A DNA stretch of 64,000 bases from assembly GCF_016905005.1 (NCBI RefSeq), contig NZ_JADIKC010000001.1, positions 601,031-665,030 on the forward strand, read 5' to 3'. The DNA comes from Dyella kyungheensis. GTDB taxonomy: Bacteria > Pseudomonadota > Gammaproteobacteria > Xanthomonadales > Rhodanobacteraceae. This document shows positions 18,090 through 28,969 of this stretch, one piece after another. The notes under the pieces were generated by a model that made no database searches, had not been told where the DNA came from, and saw only the letters and a list, made by a program, of their open reading frames with translations. The position numbers and the translations under genes are program-made. Every line of letters begins with the position of its first letter. Position 1 is the stretch's first letter.

Positions 18090-20407
18090 GTGCGCAGCCC
18101 GCAGCACCCAATCTCGACCTCGTGAACATCGAGGTCGATGGCAAGCCCACGCAGATCCGCAAGGGCGCCATGATCATCGAAGCGGCGGATGCCATCGGCA
18201 TCAACATTCCGCGCTTCTGCTATCACCGCAAGCTCCCCATCGCCGCCAACTGCCGCATGTGCCTGGTGGAAGTGGAAATGGGCGGCAAGCCCATGCCCAA
18301 GCCCCAGCCGGCCTGCGCCACCCCGGTGGCCGAAGGCATGAAGGTCACCACGCGCTCCGACTCCGCCCTGAAGTTCCAGAAGGACGTGATGGAGTTCCTG
18401 CTGATCAACCACCCGCTGGATTGCCCGATCTGCGATCAGGGCGGCGAGTGTGAACTGCAGGACGTCGCGCTGGGCTACGGCCGCAGCGTGTCGCGTTACA
18501 CCGAACGCAAGCGCACCATCGCCGATGAAAACCTCGGCCCCTTGGTCGCCACCGAGATGACCCGCTGCATCCAGTGCACGCGCTGCGTGCGCTTCACCAG
18601 CGAAATCGCCGGTACGTACGAGCTCGGCGGCATGAGCCGCGGCGACAACCTGCAGATCGGTACCTACATCGGCAAGACCATCGAGACGGAGCTGTCGGGC
18701 AACATCATCGACGTCTGCCCGGTGGGCGCGCTCACCAACAAGCCGTTCCAGTTCCAGGCGCGCGCCTGGGAACTGATCGCGAAGCCTTCCGTCGCCTATC
18801 ACGATGCGCTGGGCTCCAACCTGTGGCTGCATACGCGCCGCGGTGAGGTGCTGCGCACGGTGCCGCGCGACAACGAATCGATCAACGAGTGCTGGCTCTC
18901 CGACCGCGACCGCTACAGCCACCAGGGCCTGTATGCCGCCGATCGCGTGGGCGCACCGCAGGTCAAGCGCAACGGCCAGTGGGTCACCACCAGCTGGGAC
19001 GACGCCCTCGGTGCCGCCGCCGAAGCATTGAAGACCGTGCCGGGCAGCGAGCTGGGTGTGCTGGTTCATCCGGCCACCACCAACGAAGAAGGCGACCTGC
19101 TGGTGCGCCTCGCGCGTGGTCTGGGCAGCGCGCATATCGATCACCGCGTGCGCCAGCTGGACTTCGCCGACAACGCGATTGCCACGCCGTTCGCCAAGCC
19201 GGTGGCCGAGCTGGACAAGGTCAAGGCCGCGCTGCTGGTCGGCTCGGATCTGCGCCACGAAATGCCGCTCCTCAACCACCGCATCCATCAGGCGGTGAAG
19301 AAGGGCGCCAAGGTTTACGCGGTCAATCCGGCCAGCTTCAATTTCAACTATCGCCTCGCCGGCGAAGCCATCGTGGCGCCGCAGGCGCTGGTCGATGCGC
19401 TGCTGTCGCTGGCCAAGGGCGTGGTCGAAGCGGGCGCTACCGCACCGGCCGCATTGGCCGATGCGATCCATGCTGCTTCGTGCGACGAGGGCGACAAGGA
19501 CGCGATTGCCGATCTCAAGAGCGGCAGCGCGGTGGTCATCCTCGGCGAAGCCGCCGTCACCCATCCGCAGGCCTCGTGGCTGCGTGCCGTGGCGCAGTTC
19601 ATCGCGCAGGCAACGGGTGCGGCTTACAACGAACTGCCGGTCGGTGCGAACGCCGTGGGCCTGGGCCGCGTTGGTGTGCTGCCGGGCAACGGTGGCCTGG
19701 ATGCGCAGGCGATGCTGGCGCAGCCGCGCAAGGCTTATGTGTTGTACGGCGTCGAAGCGCAGGACGTGGCCAACGGTGCCGCTTTCCTGAAGGCGCTCAA
19801 GGGCGCGCAGAAGGTGGTCGCGTTTACCGCTTACGCCAGCGATGCGCTGCGCGAAGCGGCCGATGTGATCCTGCCGATCGCCTTGCTGCCGGAAAACGAC
19901 GGCACCCTGGTGAACGTCGACGGTCTTTCGCAGAGCGTGGCGGCCGGTGCGAAGGCACCGGGCGAAGCGCGTCCGGGTTGGAAGGTGCTGCGTGCACTCG
20001 GCGGCGCGATGAAGGTCGCGGGCTTCGAGTTCGACGATCTCGCCGGCCTGCGCGAAGGCATCAACGAGCGTGCGCCTCAGCCGCGTGCCGAGCTGGCCTC
20101 GCGTGCTGCGGCCGGTGGCGTCACTCGTCTGGCCACCTGGCCGATCTATCGCACCGACGCCGTGCTCCGTCGCGCCACCGCGCTCAGCAAGCATCCGCTC
20201 AACCGTGCGCCGGCCGTTCGCGTGAATGCGGACGAAGCCAAGCGTCTGGGCCTGGAGCAGGGCAGTGCGGTGCGCGTGGCCGATGCCGTGCTGCCGCTGG
20301 TGATCGACGTGACCGTGCCCGATGGCGCGGCATGGATCGAAGCCGCACACGAAGACACCGTCTCGCTGCCGCCTTACGGCGCAGCCCTCACCCTGAGCAA
20401 GGCATAA
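18086..20407 (+). CDS. nuoG: NADH-quinone oxidoreductase subunit G
   Basis: NuoG (75-kDa family) carries several iron-sulfur clusters of the peripheral arm. In its 773 residues the N-terminal ferredoxin cysteines ([16 protein letters not shown]), the His/Cys motif [16 protein letters not shown] and the tetranuclear motif [10 protein letters not shown] are visible. The C-terminal molybdopterin-fold region is diverged, as is usual. The ATG overlaps the end of nuoF (ATGA). Confidence 0.97.
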   Translation: MSAQPAAPNLDLVNIEVDGKPTQIRKGAMIIEAADAIGINIPRFCYHRKLPIAANCRMCLVEVEMGGKPMPKPQPACATPVAEGMKVTTRSDSALKFQKDVMEFLLINHPLDCPICDQGGECELQDVALGYGRSVSRYTERKRTIADENLGPLVATEMTRCIQCTRCVRFTSEIAGTYELGGMSRGDNLQIGTYIGKTIETELSGNIIDVCPVGALTNKPFQFQARAWELIAKPSVAYHDALGSNLWLHTRRGEVLRTVPRDNESINECWLSDRDRYSHQGLYAADRVGAPQVKRNGQWVTTSWDDALGAAAEALKTVPGSELGVLVHPATTNEEGDLLVRLARGLGSAHIDHRVRQLDFADNAIATPFAKPVAELDKVKAALLVGSDLRHEMPLLNHRIHQAVKKGAKVYAVNPASFNFNYRLAGEAIVAPQALVDALLSLAKGVVEAGATAPAALADAIHAASCDEGDKDAIADLKSGSAVVILGEAAVTHPQASWLRAVAQFIAQATGAAYNELPVGANAVGLGRVGVLPGNGGLDAQAMLAQPRKAYVLYGVEAQDVANGAAFLKALKGAQKVVAFTAYASDALREAADVILPIALLPENDGTLVNVDGLSQSVAAGAKAPGEARPGWKVLRALGGAMKVAGFEFDDLAGLREGINERAPQPRAELASRAAAGGVTRLATWPIYRTDAVLRRATALSKHPLNRAPAVRVNADEAKRLGLEQGSAVRVADAVLPLVIDVTVPDGAAWIEAAHEDTVSLPPYGAALTLSKA

Positions 20408-20411
20408 GCAC

Positions 20412-21440
20412 ATGGGCGAACAGATTTTCAACCAGGTGGTGATGCCGGTCATCTACATCCTGTGCATCGTCCTGCCGTTGGTGATCACGGTGGCGCTGTA
20501 CGTGTGGTGGGAGCGCAAGGTGCTCGGCTGGATGCACGTGCGCATGGGACCCAACAAGATCGGCCCGTTCGGTCTGTTGCAGGCCTTTGCGGACGTGACC
20601 AAGCTGCTGATCAAGGAAGTGATTCTTCCGACCAGCGCGAACAAGGCGCTGTACTACATGGCGCCGCTGATCGCCCTGGTGCCGGCTCTCGCGGCCTGGG
20701 CGGTGATCCCGTTCAACGACAAGATGGTGCTGGCCAACGTCAACGCCGGCCTGTTGTACCTGCTGGCGATGACCTCGCTGGGCGTGTACGGCATCATCCT
20801 GGCCGGCTGGGCCTCCAACTCGCGCTACGCGCTGCTGGGTGCGATGCGTTCGGCCGCGCAGGTGATCTCGTACGAACTGGCCATGGGCTTGTGCCTGGTC
20901 TGCGTGCTGGTGCTGGCCGGTTCCCTGAACCTCACCGACATCGTGCATGCGCAGGCCGGCAGCAAGGGCATCTTCGACTGGTTCATGTGGCCGCTGCTGC
21001 CGGTGTTCATCATCTACTTCATCTCGGGCGTGGCCGAAACCAACCGCGCACCGTTCGACGTGGCGGAAGGCGAGTCGGAAATCGTCGCCGGCTTCCACGT
21101 GGAGTATTCGGGTTCGGCGTTCGCGCTGTTCTTCCTGGCCGAATACGCCAACATGATCCTGATCAGCTTCCTCGCACCGATCCTGTTCATGGGCGGCTGG
21201 CTGTCGCCGCTGCCGGCCTCGTGGGGCTTGCTTGGCCAGGCCAGCATCCTCTGGCTGTTCGTCAAAGTATTCGTGTTCGCCTTCATGTTCCTGTGGTTCC
21301 GCGCGAGCTTCCCGCGTTACCGCTATGACCAGATCATGCGTCTGGGCTGGAAGGTGTTCATTCCCATCACCATCGTCTGGGTCCTCGTCGCCGGCTGCAT
21401 GAAGTTTTTCGGCTGGGTCACGGTCGGCACGGGAGGCTGA
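20412..21440 (+). CDS. nuoH: NADH-quinone oxidoreductase subunit H
   Basis: NuoH is the membrane subunit next to the quinone chamber. The 342-residue protein has about eight membrane helices and the conserved [19 protein letters not shown] and [16 protein letters not shown] loops that line the quinone path. It follows nuoG by 4 bases. Confidence 0.98.
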   Translation: MGEQIFNQVVMPVIYILCIVLPLVITVALYVWWERKVLGWMHVRMGPNKIGPFGLLQAFADVTKLLIKEVILPTSANKALYYMAPLIALVPALAAWAVIPFNDKMVLANVNAGLLYLLAMTSLGVYGIILAGWASNSRYALLGAMRSAAQVISYELAMGLCLVCVLVLAGSLNLTDIVHAQAGSKGIFDWFMWPLLPVFIIYFISGVAETNRAPFDVAEGESEIVAGFHVEYSGSAFALFFLAEYANMILISFLAPILFMGGWLSPLPASWGLLGQASILWLFVKVFVFAFMFLWFRASFPRYRYDQIMRLGWKVFIPITIVWVLVAGCMKFFGWVTVGTGG

Positions 21441-21446
21441 AGAAAC

Positions 21447-21938
21447 ATGTCCCGCGTAACTCACTATTTCAAAAGCCTGCTGCTGATCGAGCTGCTGAAG
21501 GGCTTGGGCCTGACCATGCGTTACATGTTCAGCCCCAAGTACACGATGCGCTATCCGATGGAGCACATCCCCAAGTCCAACCGCTTCCGCGGCCTGCATG
21601 CGCTGCGCCGCTATGCCAACGGCGAAGAGCGCTGCATCGCGTGCAAGCTGTGCGAGGCCGTGTGCCCGGCGCTCGCCATCACCATCGACTCCGCTCCGCG
21701 CGAGAGCGACGGCCAGCGCCGCACCACGCGTTACGACATCGACCTGTTCAAGTGCATCTTCTGCGGTTTCTGCGAAGAGAGCTGCCCGGTCGACTCGATC
21801 GTCGAAACGCATATCCACGAGTACCACTTCGAGCAGCGTGGCGAGAACGTGGTGACCAAGCCGCAGCTGCTCGCCATCGGCGACCGCTTCGAGCAGGACA
21901 TCGCGGCTGCCCGCGCTCAAGACGCCGCGTATCGCTGA
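21447..21938 (+). CDS. nuoI: NADH-quinone oxidoreductase subunit I
   Basis: NuoI carries clusters N6a and N6b. The 163-residue protein has the two ferredoxin motifs [12 protein letters not shown] and [12 protein letters not shown]. An N-terminal amphipathic part anchors it to the membrane arm. It follows nuoH by 6 bases. Confidence 0.98.
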   Translation: MSRVTHYFKSLLLIELLKGLGLTMRYMFSPKYTMRYPMEHIPKSNRFRGLHALRRYANGEERCIACKLCEAVCPALAITIDSAPRESDGQRRTTRYDIDLFKCIFCGFCEESCPVDSIVETHIHEYHFEQRGENVVTKPQLLAIGDRFEQDIAAARAQDAAYR

Positions 21939-21950
21939 GGACGGGACATC

Positions 21951-22604
21951 ATGATTGATACCAACATGTTCCAACTCGTGTGTTTCTATGCCTTCGCGGC
22001 CGTCACCGTGGTGGCGGCGCTGGGTGTGATCACGCTGCGCAACTCGGTGCATGCCGTGCTGTCGCTGGTGCTGACCTTCTTCAGCACCGCCTGCATCTGG
22101 CTGCTGGCCGAAGCGGAATTCCTGGCCATTGCCCTGATCGTCGTCTACGTGGGCGCGGTGATGGTGCTGTTCCTGTTCGTGGTGATGATGCTCGACATCA
22201 AGCAGGAGCAGGTGCGGGAAGGCTTCATCAAATACCTGCCGGTGGGCATCATCGTGGCCCTGATCATGCTGGGCGAAATGCTTGCGCTGATCGGCGTGCG
22301 CGCGATGCACCAGGCGGTGATGGGCGCCGATCCGGCCGCTGCAGCGGGCATGTCCAACACGGCATGGCTGGGCACGGCGCTCTACACCCAGTTCCTGCTG
22401 CCGTTCGAAGTCGCTGCGCTGATCCTGACGGTGGGCGTGGTGGCGGCGGTGGTGCTGACCCTGCGTCAACGCACCGGCGTGCGTCACCAGCAGGCTTCGC
22501 AACAGGTTCGCGTCAATGCACGTGACCGCGTGCGCGTGGTGAAGATGGCGGCGGAAGTTCCCGCCGCGCCGCAGCCGGCACCGGGCAAGGAGACCACCCC
22601 ATGA
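21951..22604 (+). CDS. nuoJ: NADH-quinone oxidoreductase subunit J
   Basis: NuoJ is a membrane subunit involved in coupling. The 217-residue protein has five predicted helices, with [22 protein letters not shown] in the conserved third segment (residues about 61-82) and a hydrophilic alanine-rich tail after residue 180. It ends in an ATGA overlap with nuoK. Confidence 0.96.
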   Translation: MIDTNMFQLVCFYAFAAVTVVAALGVITLRNSVHAVLSLVLTFFSTACIWLLAEAEFLAIALIVVYVGAVMVLFLFVVMMLDIKQEQVREGFIKYLPVGIIVALIMLGEMLALIGVRAMHQAVMGADPAAAAGMSNTAWLGTALYTQFLLPFEVAALILTVGVVAAVVLTLRQRTGVRHQQASQQVRVNARDRVRVVKMAAEVPAAPQPAPGKETTP

Positions 22605-22906
22605 TCACGCTTTCGCACTTCATCGTGCTTGGCGCCGTGCTGTTCTGCATCGCGCTGGCCAGCCTCTTCATCAACCGCAAGAACGTCATCGTGTTGCTGA
22701 TGTCGATCGAGCTGATGCTGCTGGCGGTGAACATCAACTTCGTCGCGTTCTCCCGTTTCCTGGGCGACGTGGCGGGGCAGGTGTTCGTGTTCTTCATCCT
22801 CACCGTGGCCGCGGCGGAAACCGCCATCGGCCTGGCGATCCTGGTCCTGCTGATGCGCAATCGCAGCACCATCAACGTCGCCGAAATCGACAGCATGAAG
22901 GGCTGA
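22601..22906 (+). CDS. nuoK: NADH-quinone oxidoreductase subunit K
   Basis: NuoK is a three-helix, MrpC-like subunit of the proton-pumping arm. The 101-residue protein keeps the two key membrane glutamates, Glu37 (SIELML) and Glu73 (AAAETAIG). The start overlaps the nuoJ stop. Confidence 0.98.
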   Translation: MITLSHFIVLGAVLFCIALASLFINRKNVIVLLMSIELMLLAVNINFVAFSRFLGDVAGQVFVFFILTVAAAETAIGLAILVLLMRNRSTINVAEIDSMKG

Positions 22907-22910
22907 CCCG

Positions 22911-25007
22911 ATGGAATTGTCCACTTCCATTCTGCTGACCATCGCCCTGGCCCCGCTCGTCGGCTGCCTTCTGGCGGGTTTCCTTGGTCGTTTCCTCGGT
23001 CGCGCCGGTTCGCACAGCGTGACCATCCTGGGCGTGGCGATCGCCTGCGGCCTGTCGTTCTACGTGCTCTACCAGCTCACCGCGGGCGGTGCGCCGGTCT
23101 ACAACCAGAACATCTACACCTGGTTCGAGATCGGCAACTACAGCGCCCACGTCGGCTTCATGATCGATCGCCTGACCGCCATGATGATGGTGGTGGTGAC
23201 CTTCGTGTCGCTGCTGGTGCACATCTACACCATCGGCTACATGGCCGACGATCCGGGTTACCAGCGCTTCTTCAGCTACATCTCGCTGTTCACCTTCTCG
23301 ATGTTGATGCTCGTGATGAGCAACAACTTCATGCAGCTGTTCTTCGGCTGGGAAGCGGTGGGCCTGGTGTCGTACCTGCTGATCGGCTTCTGGTACAAGC
23401 GCCCGACGGCGATCTTCGCCAACCTCAAGGCGTTCCTGGTCAACCGCGTGGGCGACTTCGGCTTCCTGCTCGGTATTGCCGGCGTGCTGTATTTCCTGGG
23501 CACGCTCGACTACAGCACCGCGTTCGCCGCGGCGCCGACGTTGGTGGGCCGGTCCCTGCAGATCACCCAGAGCACGCATTGGGATGCCGCGACCGTCATC
23601 TGCATCTGCCTGTTCATCGGCGCGATGGGCAAGTCGGCCCAGGTGCCGCTGCACGTGTGGCTGCCCGATTCGATGGAAGGCCCCACCCCGATCTCGGCAC
23701 TGATCCACGCCGCGACCATGGTGACCGCCGGCATCTTCATGGTGGCGCGCATGTCGCCGCTGTTCGAACTGTCGGAAACCGCGCTCAGCTTCGTGATGAT
23801 CATCGGCGCCACCGGCGCGTTGTTCACCGGCCTGATCGGCATCGTGCAGAACGACATCAAGCGCGTCGTCGCGTACTCCACGCTGTCGCAGCTGGGCTAC
23901 ATGACGGTGGCGCTGGGCGTGTCGGCCTATGCCGGCGCCGTGTTCCACCTGATGACGCATGCCTTCTTCAAGGCGCTGCTGTTCCTCGGTGCGGGCTCGG
24001 TGATCATCGCCATGCACCACGAGCAGGACATGCGCTACATGGGCGGCCTGCGCAAGTACATGCCGATCACCTGGATCACCATGTGGATCGGTTCGCTGGC
24101 GCTGTGCGGCGTGCCGTTCTTCGCGGGCTTCTACTCGAAGGACGCGATCATCGAAGCGGTGGGCGAGTCCCATCGCGCCGGTGCCACCTACGCCTATTTC
24201 TGCGTGATGGCCGGTGCCTTCGTGACGGCGCTGTACACCTTCCGCCAGATGTACCTGACCTTCCACGGCAAGGAGCGTTTCGTGGTGGTGCACGATCATG
24301 GCCACGGCCATGCACACGGCCACGACGACCATGCCCACGACGATCATGCGCATGCCGGGCACGATGAACACCATCACGTCTCGCACAAGGATGACCACGG
24401 CCATCACGAGCCGGGCATCATGCACGAGACGCCGAAGGAGTCGCCGTGGGTGGTGACGCTGCCGCTGATCCTGCTGGCGATCCCGTCGCTGCTGATCGGT
24501 TTCTTCACCGTGGGGCCGGCGCTGTTCGGCGACTGGTTCGGTTCGGCCATCCACGTGAACGAGGTGAACAACGTCCTGGGCGAAGTCGGCAAGGAGTTCC
24601 ACGGCGCGCTGCCGATGGCGCTGCATGGCTTCCTCCAGCTGCCGTTCCTGCTGGTGCTGACCGCGTTCGCGATCCAGACCTACATCTACCTGTTCAACCC
24701 GGCGCTGGCCGAGCGCATCAAGAACGCGCTCAAGCCGATCTACAACCTGTTGAACCACAAGTACTGGTTCGACGCGGTGTATTTCATCGTCTTCGCCCGC
24801 GGCAGCATGGCCTTGGGCCGTGGCCTGTGGAAGGGCGGCGACGCAGCGATCATCGACGGCGTGATGGTCGATGGTTCGGCGAAACTGGTGGACCGTATCG
24901 CCGGTGGCGTGCGTCGCCTGCAGTCCGGTTATCTCTATCACTACGCCTTCGCGATGATCCTTGGCCTAATCCTGCTGCTTGGCGGGTATTGGCTGGTCGG
25001 GCAATAA
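22911..25007 (+). CDS. nuoL: NADH-quinone oxidoreductase subunit L, with a His-rich insertion
   Basis: NuoL is the distal antiporter-like proton pump of complex I, with a long lateral helix at its C-terminus. The 698-residue protein shows the conserved GWEAVGLVSYLLIGFWY glutamate segment and KSAQVPLHVWLPDSMEGPTP. The family is usually about 610-650 residues; the excess includes a loop at residues 461-505 with 19 histidines and many aspartates, located between helix pairs after RQMYLTFHGKERF. Such His/Asp loops can bind Zn or Ni; here no function is shown. It follows nuoK by 4 bases. Confidence 0.97.
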   Translation: MELSTSILLTIALAPLVGCLLAGFLGRFLGRAGSHSVTILGVAIACGLSFYVLYQLTAGGAPVYNQNIYTWFEIGNYSAHVGFMIDRLTAMMMVVVTFVSLLVHIYTIGYMADDPGYQRFFSYISLFTFSMLMLVMSNNFMQLFFGWEAVGLVSYLLIGFWYKRPTAIFANLKAFLVNRVGDFGFLLGIAGVLYFLGTLDYSTAFAAAPTLVGRSLQITQSTHWDAATVICICLFIGAMGKSAQVPLHVWLPDSMEGPTPISALIHAATMVTAGIFMVARMSPLFELSETALSFVMIIGATGALFTGLIGIVQNDIKRVVAYSTLSQLGYMTVALGVSAYAGAVFHLMTHAFFKALLFLGAGSVIIAMHHEQDMRYMGGLRKYMPITWITMWIGSLALCGVPFFAGFYSKDAIIEAVGESHRAGATYAYFCVMAGAFVTALYTFRQMYLTFHGKERFVVVHDHGHGHAHGHDDHAHDDHAHAGHDEHHHVSHKDDHGHHEPGIMHETPKESPWVVTLPLILLAIPSLLIGFFTVGPALFGDWFGSAIHVNEVNNVLGEVGKEFHGALPMALHGFLQLPFLLVLTAFAIQTYIYLFNPALAERIKNALKPIYNLLNHKYWFDAVYFIVFARGSMALGRGLWKGGDAAIIDGVMVDGSAKLVDRIAGGVRRLQSGYLYHYAFAMILGLILLLGGYWLVGQ

Positions 25008-25020
25008 GGGAACCTGCTCC

Positions 25021-26529
25021 ATGTTCAATCATTTGCTCAGCCTGCTGATCTGGCTCCCCGTGGTGGGCGCCATCCCCGTGCTGCTCGCCGGTGCCGGCCG
25101 TCCCAACGCCGCGCGCTGGATCGCGCTGGCGGTGGCCGTGCTCACCTTCGTGCTCAGCCTCTACATGCTGCCGCTGTACAACGCGGCGGACGCGACCAAG
25201 CAGCTGGCCGAAAGCCATGTATGGATCGCCTCGCTCGGCGTCCACTACAACCTGGCGGTCGACGGCATTTCCATCGCCCTGATCCTGCTCACCTCGTTCG
25301 TGGGCATCCTGGTGATCGTGGGCGCGTGGGAGGTCATCCAGACCAACCCGCACCAGTACATGGCTGCCATGCTGGTGCTCGAAGGCTTGATGATCGGCGT
25401 GTTCTGCGCCACCGACGCGTTGCTGTTCTACGTGTTCTTCGAAGCCATGCTGATCCCGATGTTCATCCTCATCGGTGTCTGGGGCGGTCCGCGCCGCGTG
25501 TATGCGACGCTGAAGTTCTTCATCTACACGTTCTTCGGCTCCATCTTCATGCTGGTGGGCCTGATCTACCTGTACCTGAAGGCTGGTTCGTTCGACCTGG
25601 CCACGCTGGCGGCGCTGCCGCTGAGCATGAAGGAACAGACCTGGCTGTTCTTCGCCTTCCTCATCGCGTTTGCGGTGAAGGTGCCGATGGTGCCGGTGCA
25701 CACCTGGTTGCCGGACGCCCACGTGGAAGCGCCCACCGGCGGTTCGGTGGTGCTGGCCGCGGTGATGCTGAAGATCGGCGGCTACGGTTTCCTGCGCTTC
25801 TCGCTGCCGATCACGCCTGACGCTGCCGACGCCTATGCGTGGGTGGTGATCACCCTGAGCCTGATTGCCGTGGTGTACATCGGCTACGTGGCGCTGGTGC
25901 AGGAGGACATGAAGAAGCTGGTGGCGTACTCGTCCGTGGCGCACATGGGCTTCGTCACCCTGGGCATCTTCATCACCTTCATGCTGGTGCGCGGTTCCAA
26001 CAACCTGGATGCCGCCAAGCTGGGCATGCAGGGCGCGATGGTGCAGATGATTTCGCACGGCTTCATTTCGGGCGCGATGTTCTCGTGCATCGGCGTGCTG
26101 TACGACCGTCTGCATACGCGGCAGATCAAGGACTACGGCGGCGTCATCAACGTGATGCCGTGGTTCGGTTTCTTCTACGTGTTGTTTGCCATGGCCAACA
26201 CCGGCATGCCGGGCACCAGCGGTTTCGTGGGCGAGTTCCAGGTCGTGCTGGCCGCGTTCCAGGCCAACCCGTGGATCGCGCTGTTCGCCGCCTTCACCCT
26301 GATCATCAGCGCGGCCTACACGCTGTTCATGGTCAAGCGCGTGATGTGGGGCGACATCACCAATCCGCATGTGGCCGAGATGAAGGACATCAACGGCCGC
26401 GAGTGGTTCGTGCTGACCGCGTTCGCCGCCGCCACGCTGGTGCTGGGCATCTGGCCGCAACCGCTGATCCATTTGATGGATTCGTCGGTGACGCAGCTGG
26501 TGACCCAGCTCGCCAACCACAAGATCTAA
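25021..26529 (+). CDS. nuoM: NADH-quinone oxidoreductase subunit M
   Basis: NuoM is an antiporter-like proton-pumping subunit with 14 helices. The 502-residue protein keeps the essential glutamate Glu141 (FFEAMLIPMF) and the lysine-containing AFAVKVPMVPVHTWLPDAHVE segment. The ATG at 25021 is taken because MFNHLLSLLIWLPVVGA fits the family; the frame is open a little upstream inside nuoL. Confidence 0.97.
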   Translation: MFNHLLSLLIWLPVVGAIPVLLAGAGRPNAARWIALAVAVLTFVLSLYMLPLYNAADATKQLAESHVWIASLGVHYNLAVDGISIALILLTSFVGILVIVGAWEVIQTNPHQYMAAMLVLEGLMIGVFCATDALLFYVFFEAMLIPMFILIGVWGGPRRVYATLKFFIYTFFGSIFMLVGLIYLYLKAGSFDLATLAALPLSMKEQTWLFFAFLIAFAVKVPMVPVHTWLPDAHVEAPTGGSVVLAAVMLKIGGYGFLRFSLPITPDAADAYAWVVITLSLIAVVYIGYVALVQEDMKKLVAYSSVAHMGFVTLGIFITFMLVRGSNNLDAAKLGMQGAMVQMISHGFISGAMFSCIGVLYDRLHTRQIKDYGGVINVMPWFGFFYVLFAMANTGMPGTSGFVGEFQVVLAAFQANPWIALFAAFTLIISAAYTLFMVKRVMWGDITNPHVAEMKDINGREWFVLTAFAAATLVLGIWPQPLIHLMDSSVTQLVTQLANHKI

Positions 26530-26541
26530 GCAGGACCGATC

Positions 26542-27981
26542 ATGCCGACTTTCAATGACATTTTGATCCTGTTGCCGGAGTTCTATCTGGTGGCGGCGGC
26601 GTGTTTGCTGCTGCTGCTCGATGCCTTCATGAAGCCCGAGCAGCGCCCGCTGCTGCACTGGCTGTCGATTGCCGTGCTGCTGGTGGGCATCTACCTGGTC
26701 GTTGTCGGCCAGCCGAGCCAGACGGTCACCGCCTTCAATGGCATGTTCATCCGCGACGGGGTGTCGGAGATCCTCAAGGTCTTCGCGCTGCTGTCCACGG
26801 TGCTGGTGTTCTTCTACGCCAAGCCCTACCTGCAGGACCGCAAGCTGTTCGTCGGCGAGTTCTACACGCTGACCATTTTCGCGGTGATCGGCATCATGCT
26901 GCTGGTTTCGGCCGGCAACCTGATCATGGTGTACCTGGGCCTGGAGCTGCTGACGCTGTCGTCGTATGCGCTGGTCGCGCTCAACCGCGATTCGCGCCTG
27001 TCGTCGGAAGCGGCGATCAAGTACTTCGTGCTGGGTGCGCTGGCCTCGGGCATGCTGCTGTACGGCATGTCGATGGTCTACGGCGCCACCGGCACGCTGG
27101 ACCTGGCGCGCCTGCACATGGCGGCCACGCAGACCGGCATGCCGCATCTGCTGGTGTTCGGCCTGATCTTCATGATCGTGGGCATCGGCTTCAAGCTGGG
27201 TGCCGCGCCGTTCCACATGTGGATCCCGGACGTCTACCAGGGCTCGCCGACGGCAGTGACGATCTTCATCGGTTCGGCGCCGAAACTGGCGGCGTTCGGC
27301 ATGGCCTATCGCCTGCTGGCCTCGGGTCTGGGCGACCTGTCCCAGCATTGGCAGATCATGCTGGCCTGCCTGGCTGTGCTGTCGCTGGCGATCGGTAACC
27401 TGGTGGCCATCGTGCAGAGCAACCTCAAGCGCCTGCTGGCCTATTCGACCATCTCGCACATGGGTTATCTGCTGGTCGGCCTGGTCAATGCCGGTCCGGA
27501 AGGCTATGCCTCCTCGCTGTTCTATGCGATCAGCTACGCGATCACCAGCGCCGCGGCGTTCGGCGTGATCCTGGCGCTGGCGCGTGCCGGTTTCGAGTGC
27601 GAAGAGATCGACGATCTGAAGGGCCTCAACCAGCGCTCGCCGTGGGCTGCATTCCTGATGATGCTGGTGATGTTCTCGCTGGCCGGCGTGCCGCCGCTGT
27701 TCGGTTTCTTCGGCAAGCTGCTGGTGTTCCAGGCCGCGATCCACGCCGGCTTCCTGTGGCTGGCCATCGTCGGCGCGGTGTTCGCCATCATCGGCCTGTA
27801 CTACTACCTGCGCGTGGTGAAGGTGATGTACTTCGACAAGCCGGTGGAGGGCACCGAGGTCTACCTGCAGAAGGACGTCTCGGTGCGCCTGGTACTGTCG
27901 TTGAACGTGCTGGCGCTGCTGGTCCTGGGCTTCGTCTGGGGTCCGCTGTTCGGTTGGTGCCAGAGCGTTTTCATCGGCTGA
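26542..27981 (+). CDS. nuoN: NADH-quinone oxidoreductase subunit N
   Basis: NuoN is the third antiporter-like subunit and the last gene of the operon. The 479-residue protein has about 14 helices, the YLGLELLTLSSYALVAL glutamate segment and FKLGAAPFHMWIPDVYQGSP. A terminator begins 19 bases after its stop. Confidence 0.97.
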   Translation: MPTFNDILILLPEFYLVAAACLLLLLDAFMKPEQRPLLHWLSIAVLLVGIYLVVVGQPSQTVTAFNGMFIRDGVSEILKVFALLSTVLVFFYAKPYLQDRKLFVGEFYTLTIFAVIGIMLLVSAGNLIMVYLGLELLTLSSYALVALNRDSRLSSEAAIKYFVLGALASGMLLYGMSMVYGATGTLDLARLHMAATQTGMPHLLVFGLIFMIVGIGFKLGAAPFHMWIPDVYQGSPTAVTIFIGSAPKLAAFGMAYRLLASGLGDLSQHWQIMLACLAVLSLAIGNLVAIVQSNLKRLLAYSTISHMGYLLVGLVNAGPEGYASSLFYAISYAITSAAAFGVILALARAGFECEEIDDLKGLNQRSPWAAFLMMLVMFSLAGVPPLFGFFGKLLVFQAAIHAGFLWLAIVGAVFAIIGLYYYLRVVKVMYFDKPVEGTEVYLQKDVSVRLVLSLNVLALLVLGFVWGPLFGWCQSVFIG

Positions 27982-27999
27982 CGAGCGGTTGATTTCTGC

Positions 28000-28033
28000 G
28001 CGTGACGGCCGCATTTCCGTCACGCTTTCTTTT
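28000..28033 (+). terminator. terminator of the nuo operon
   Basis: A perfect 9-bp stem GCGTGACGG (28000-28008) and CCGTCACGC (28017-28025) with an 8-base loop is followed by TTTCTTTT. It closes the 14-gene operon. Confidence 0.9.
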
Positions 28034-28063
28034 CAGTCATGTGAAATTAGTTAGCGAAAAGGC

Positions 28064-28092
28064 TTGCAAGAATTCGGCCATCTCGCTAATCT
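28064..28092 (+). promoter_or_regulatory. candidate promoter of the initiator tRNA gene
   Basis: TTGCAA (28064-28069), a 17-base spacer and TAATCT (28087-28092) lie 14 bases before the mature tRNA 5' end, followed by a GC-rich discriminator (TTTGCGGAC). Position and spacing suit a stable-RNA promoter; the -10 box is weak by consensus. Confidence 0.5.
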
Positions 28093-28105
28093 TTGCGGAC
28101 TCTGA

Positions 28106-28182
<77 letters not shown>

Positions 28183-28200
28183 GATCTTTCTTAGAACAAG

Positions 28201-28225
28201 AAAGCCTCCTCGTGAGGCTTTTTTG
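28201..28225 (+). terminator. terminator after the initiator tRNA
   Basis: Stem AAGCCTC (28202-28208) and GAGGCTT (28214-28220) with a 5-base loop, followed by a T run. Read-through would carry transcription into rimP, as in the E. coli metY-rimP region. Confidence 0.85.
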
Positions 28226-28339
28226 TTGGGCGCAAGGAAGCGTCGCACGTGCGTCACAAGCCGCTTAGATGCTGGCTGCGCCCCAGGTGCCCCGAAAGAG
28301 TCTGGATGGGTCGGGACATCGGCGAGACGCTCTTTTTGG

Positions 28340-28375
28340 AGAGCATGGAATGGGCCGCTTGAGCCCATTTTTTGT
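28340..28375 (+). promoter_or_regulatory. terminator-like hairpin in the rimP leader (possible attenuator)
   Basis: Stem AATGGGC (28349-28355) and GCCCATT (28363-28369), loop of 7 bases, then a T-rich tract, all about 30 bases before the rimP start. Premature terminators at this place are known in gammaproteobacteria (rimP leader). A preceding GAGACGCTC/GAGAGC stretch could form an alternative pairing. Attenuation here is inference. Confidence 0.55.
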
Positions 28376-28404
28376 TTCTGGCGATCGGTAACGGTAAAAA
28401 AATC

Positions 28405-28920
28405 ATGGATACGCAGGCACTGGCTCAACGCTTTACCGAAGTTCTGGCCGATCTCGGCCTGGAATGCATCGGCGTGGAGTTCACCCCGTCGCAGGGGCAG
28501 AGTACCCTGCGTGTCTTCCTCGACATCGAAGGCCGCGAGATCAACGTCGAGGATTGCGAGGCGGCGAGCCGCGAAATCTCGGCGATGCTCGACGTGGAAG
28601 ATCCGATCCCGGGTCATTACGTGTTGGAAGTGTCTTCGCCCGGCATCGATCGTCCGCTGTTCAGCGCGGCGCAGTTCGCCAAGGTGGCGGGTACGGAAGT
28701 GAAGATTTTGCTCAAGGCGCCCCTGGATGGGCGTCGCCGTTTGCGCGGCAAGGTAGTGTCGGTGGAGGGCGAGCGGATCTCGCTGGAAGCCGAAGGCAAG
28801 ACCTTCGAGTTCGACCATGACGCCGTGGAAAGCGCGCGTGTGGTGCCCGACTGGGTAGCGCTCGGTTACGTGCCGCAGCCCAAGCCGGGAAAGAGCCCGG
28901 GCAAGAAGGCCACGAAGTAA
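28405..28920 (+). CDS. rimP: ribosome maturation factor RimP
   Basis: RimP helps assemble the 30S subunit. The 171-residue protein has the N-terminal [10 protein letters not shown] and the conserved [12 protein letters not shown] and [14 protein letters not shown] segments, then the Sm-like C-terminal domain. It is about 20 residues longer than E. coli RimP because of a basic proline/lysine tail ([13 protein letters not shown]). The ATG at 28405 ([10 protein letters not shown]) is chosen over a TTG at 28372 that would lie inside the leader hairpin; the ribosome binding site is weak. Confidence 0.94.
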   Translation: MDTQALAQRFTEVLADLGLECIGVEFTPSQGQSTLRVFLDIEGREINVEDCEAASREISAMLDVEDPIPGHYVLEVSSPGIDRPLFSAAQFAKVAGTEVKILLKAPLDGRRRLRGKVVSVEGERISLEAEGKTFEFDHDAVESARVVPDWVALGYVPQPKPGKSPGKKATK

Positions 28921-28969
28921 ATCCATTTCAAACCGATGGGGCGCCGGCGGCGTCTACGGAGTTGCTGCA

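Noticed and set aside
14826..18107. 1093-residue minus-strand frame across nuoC-nuoF
   Set aside because: Antisense shadow of four conserved genes with no recognisable domain.
22872..28023. Long His/Gln-rich minus-strand frames over nuoL-nuoN
   Set aside because: They are complementary to membrane-protein codons; the composition comes from reading the hydrophobic codons backwards.
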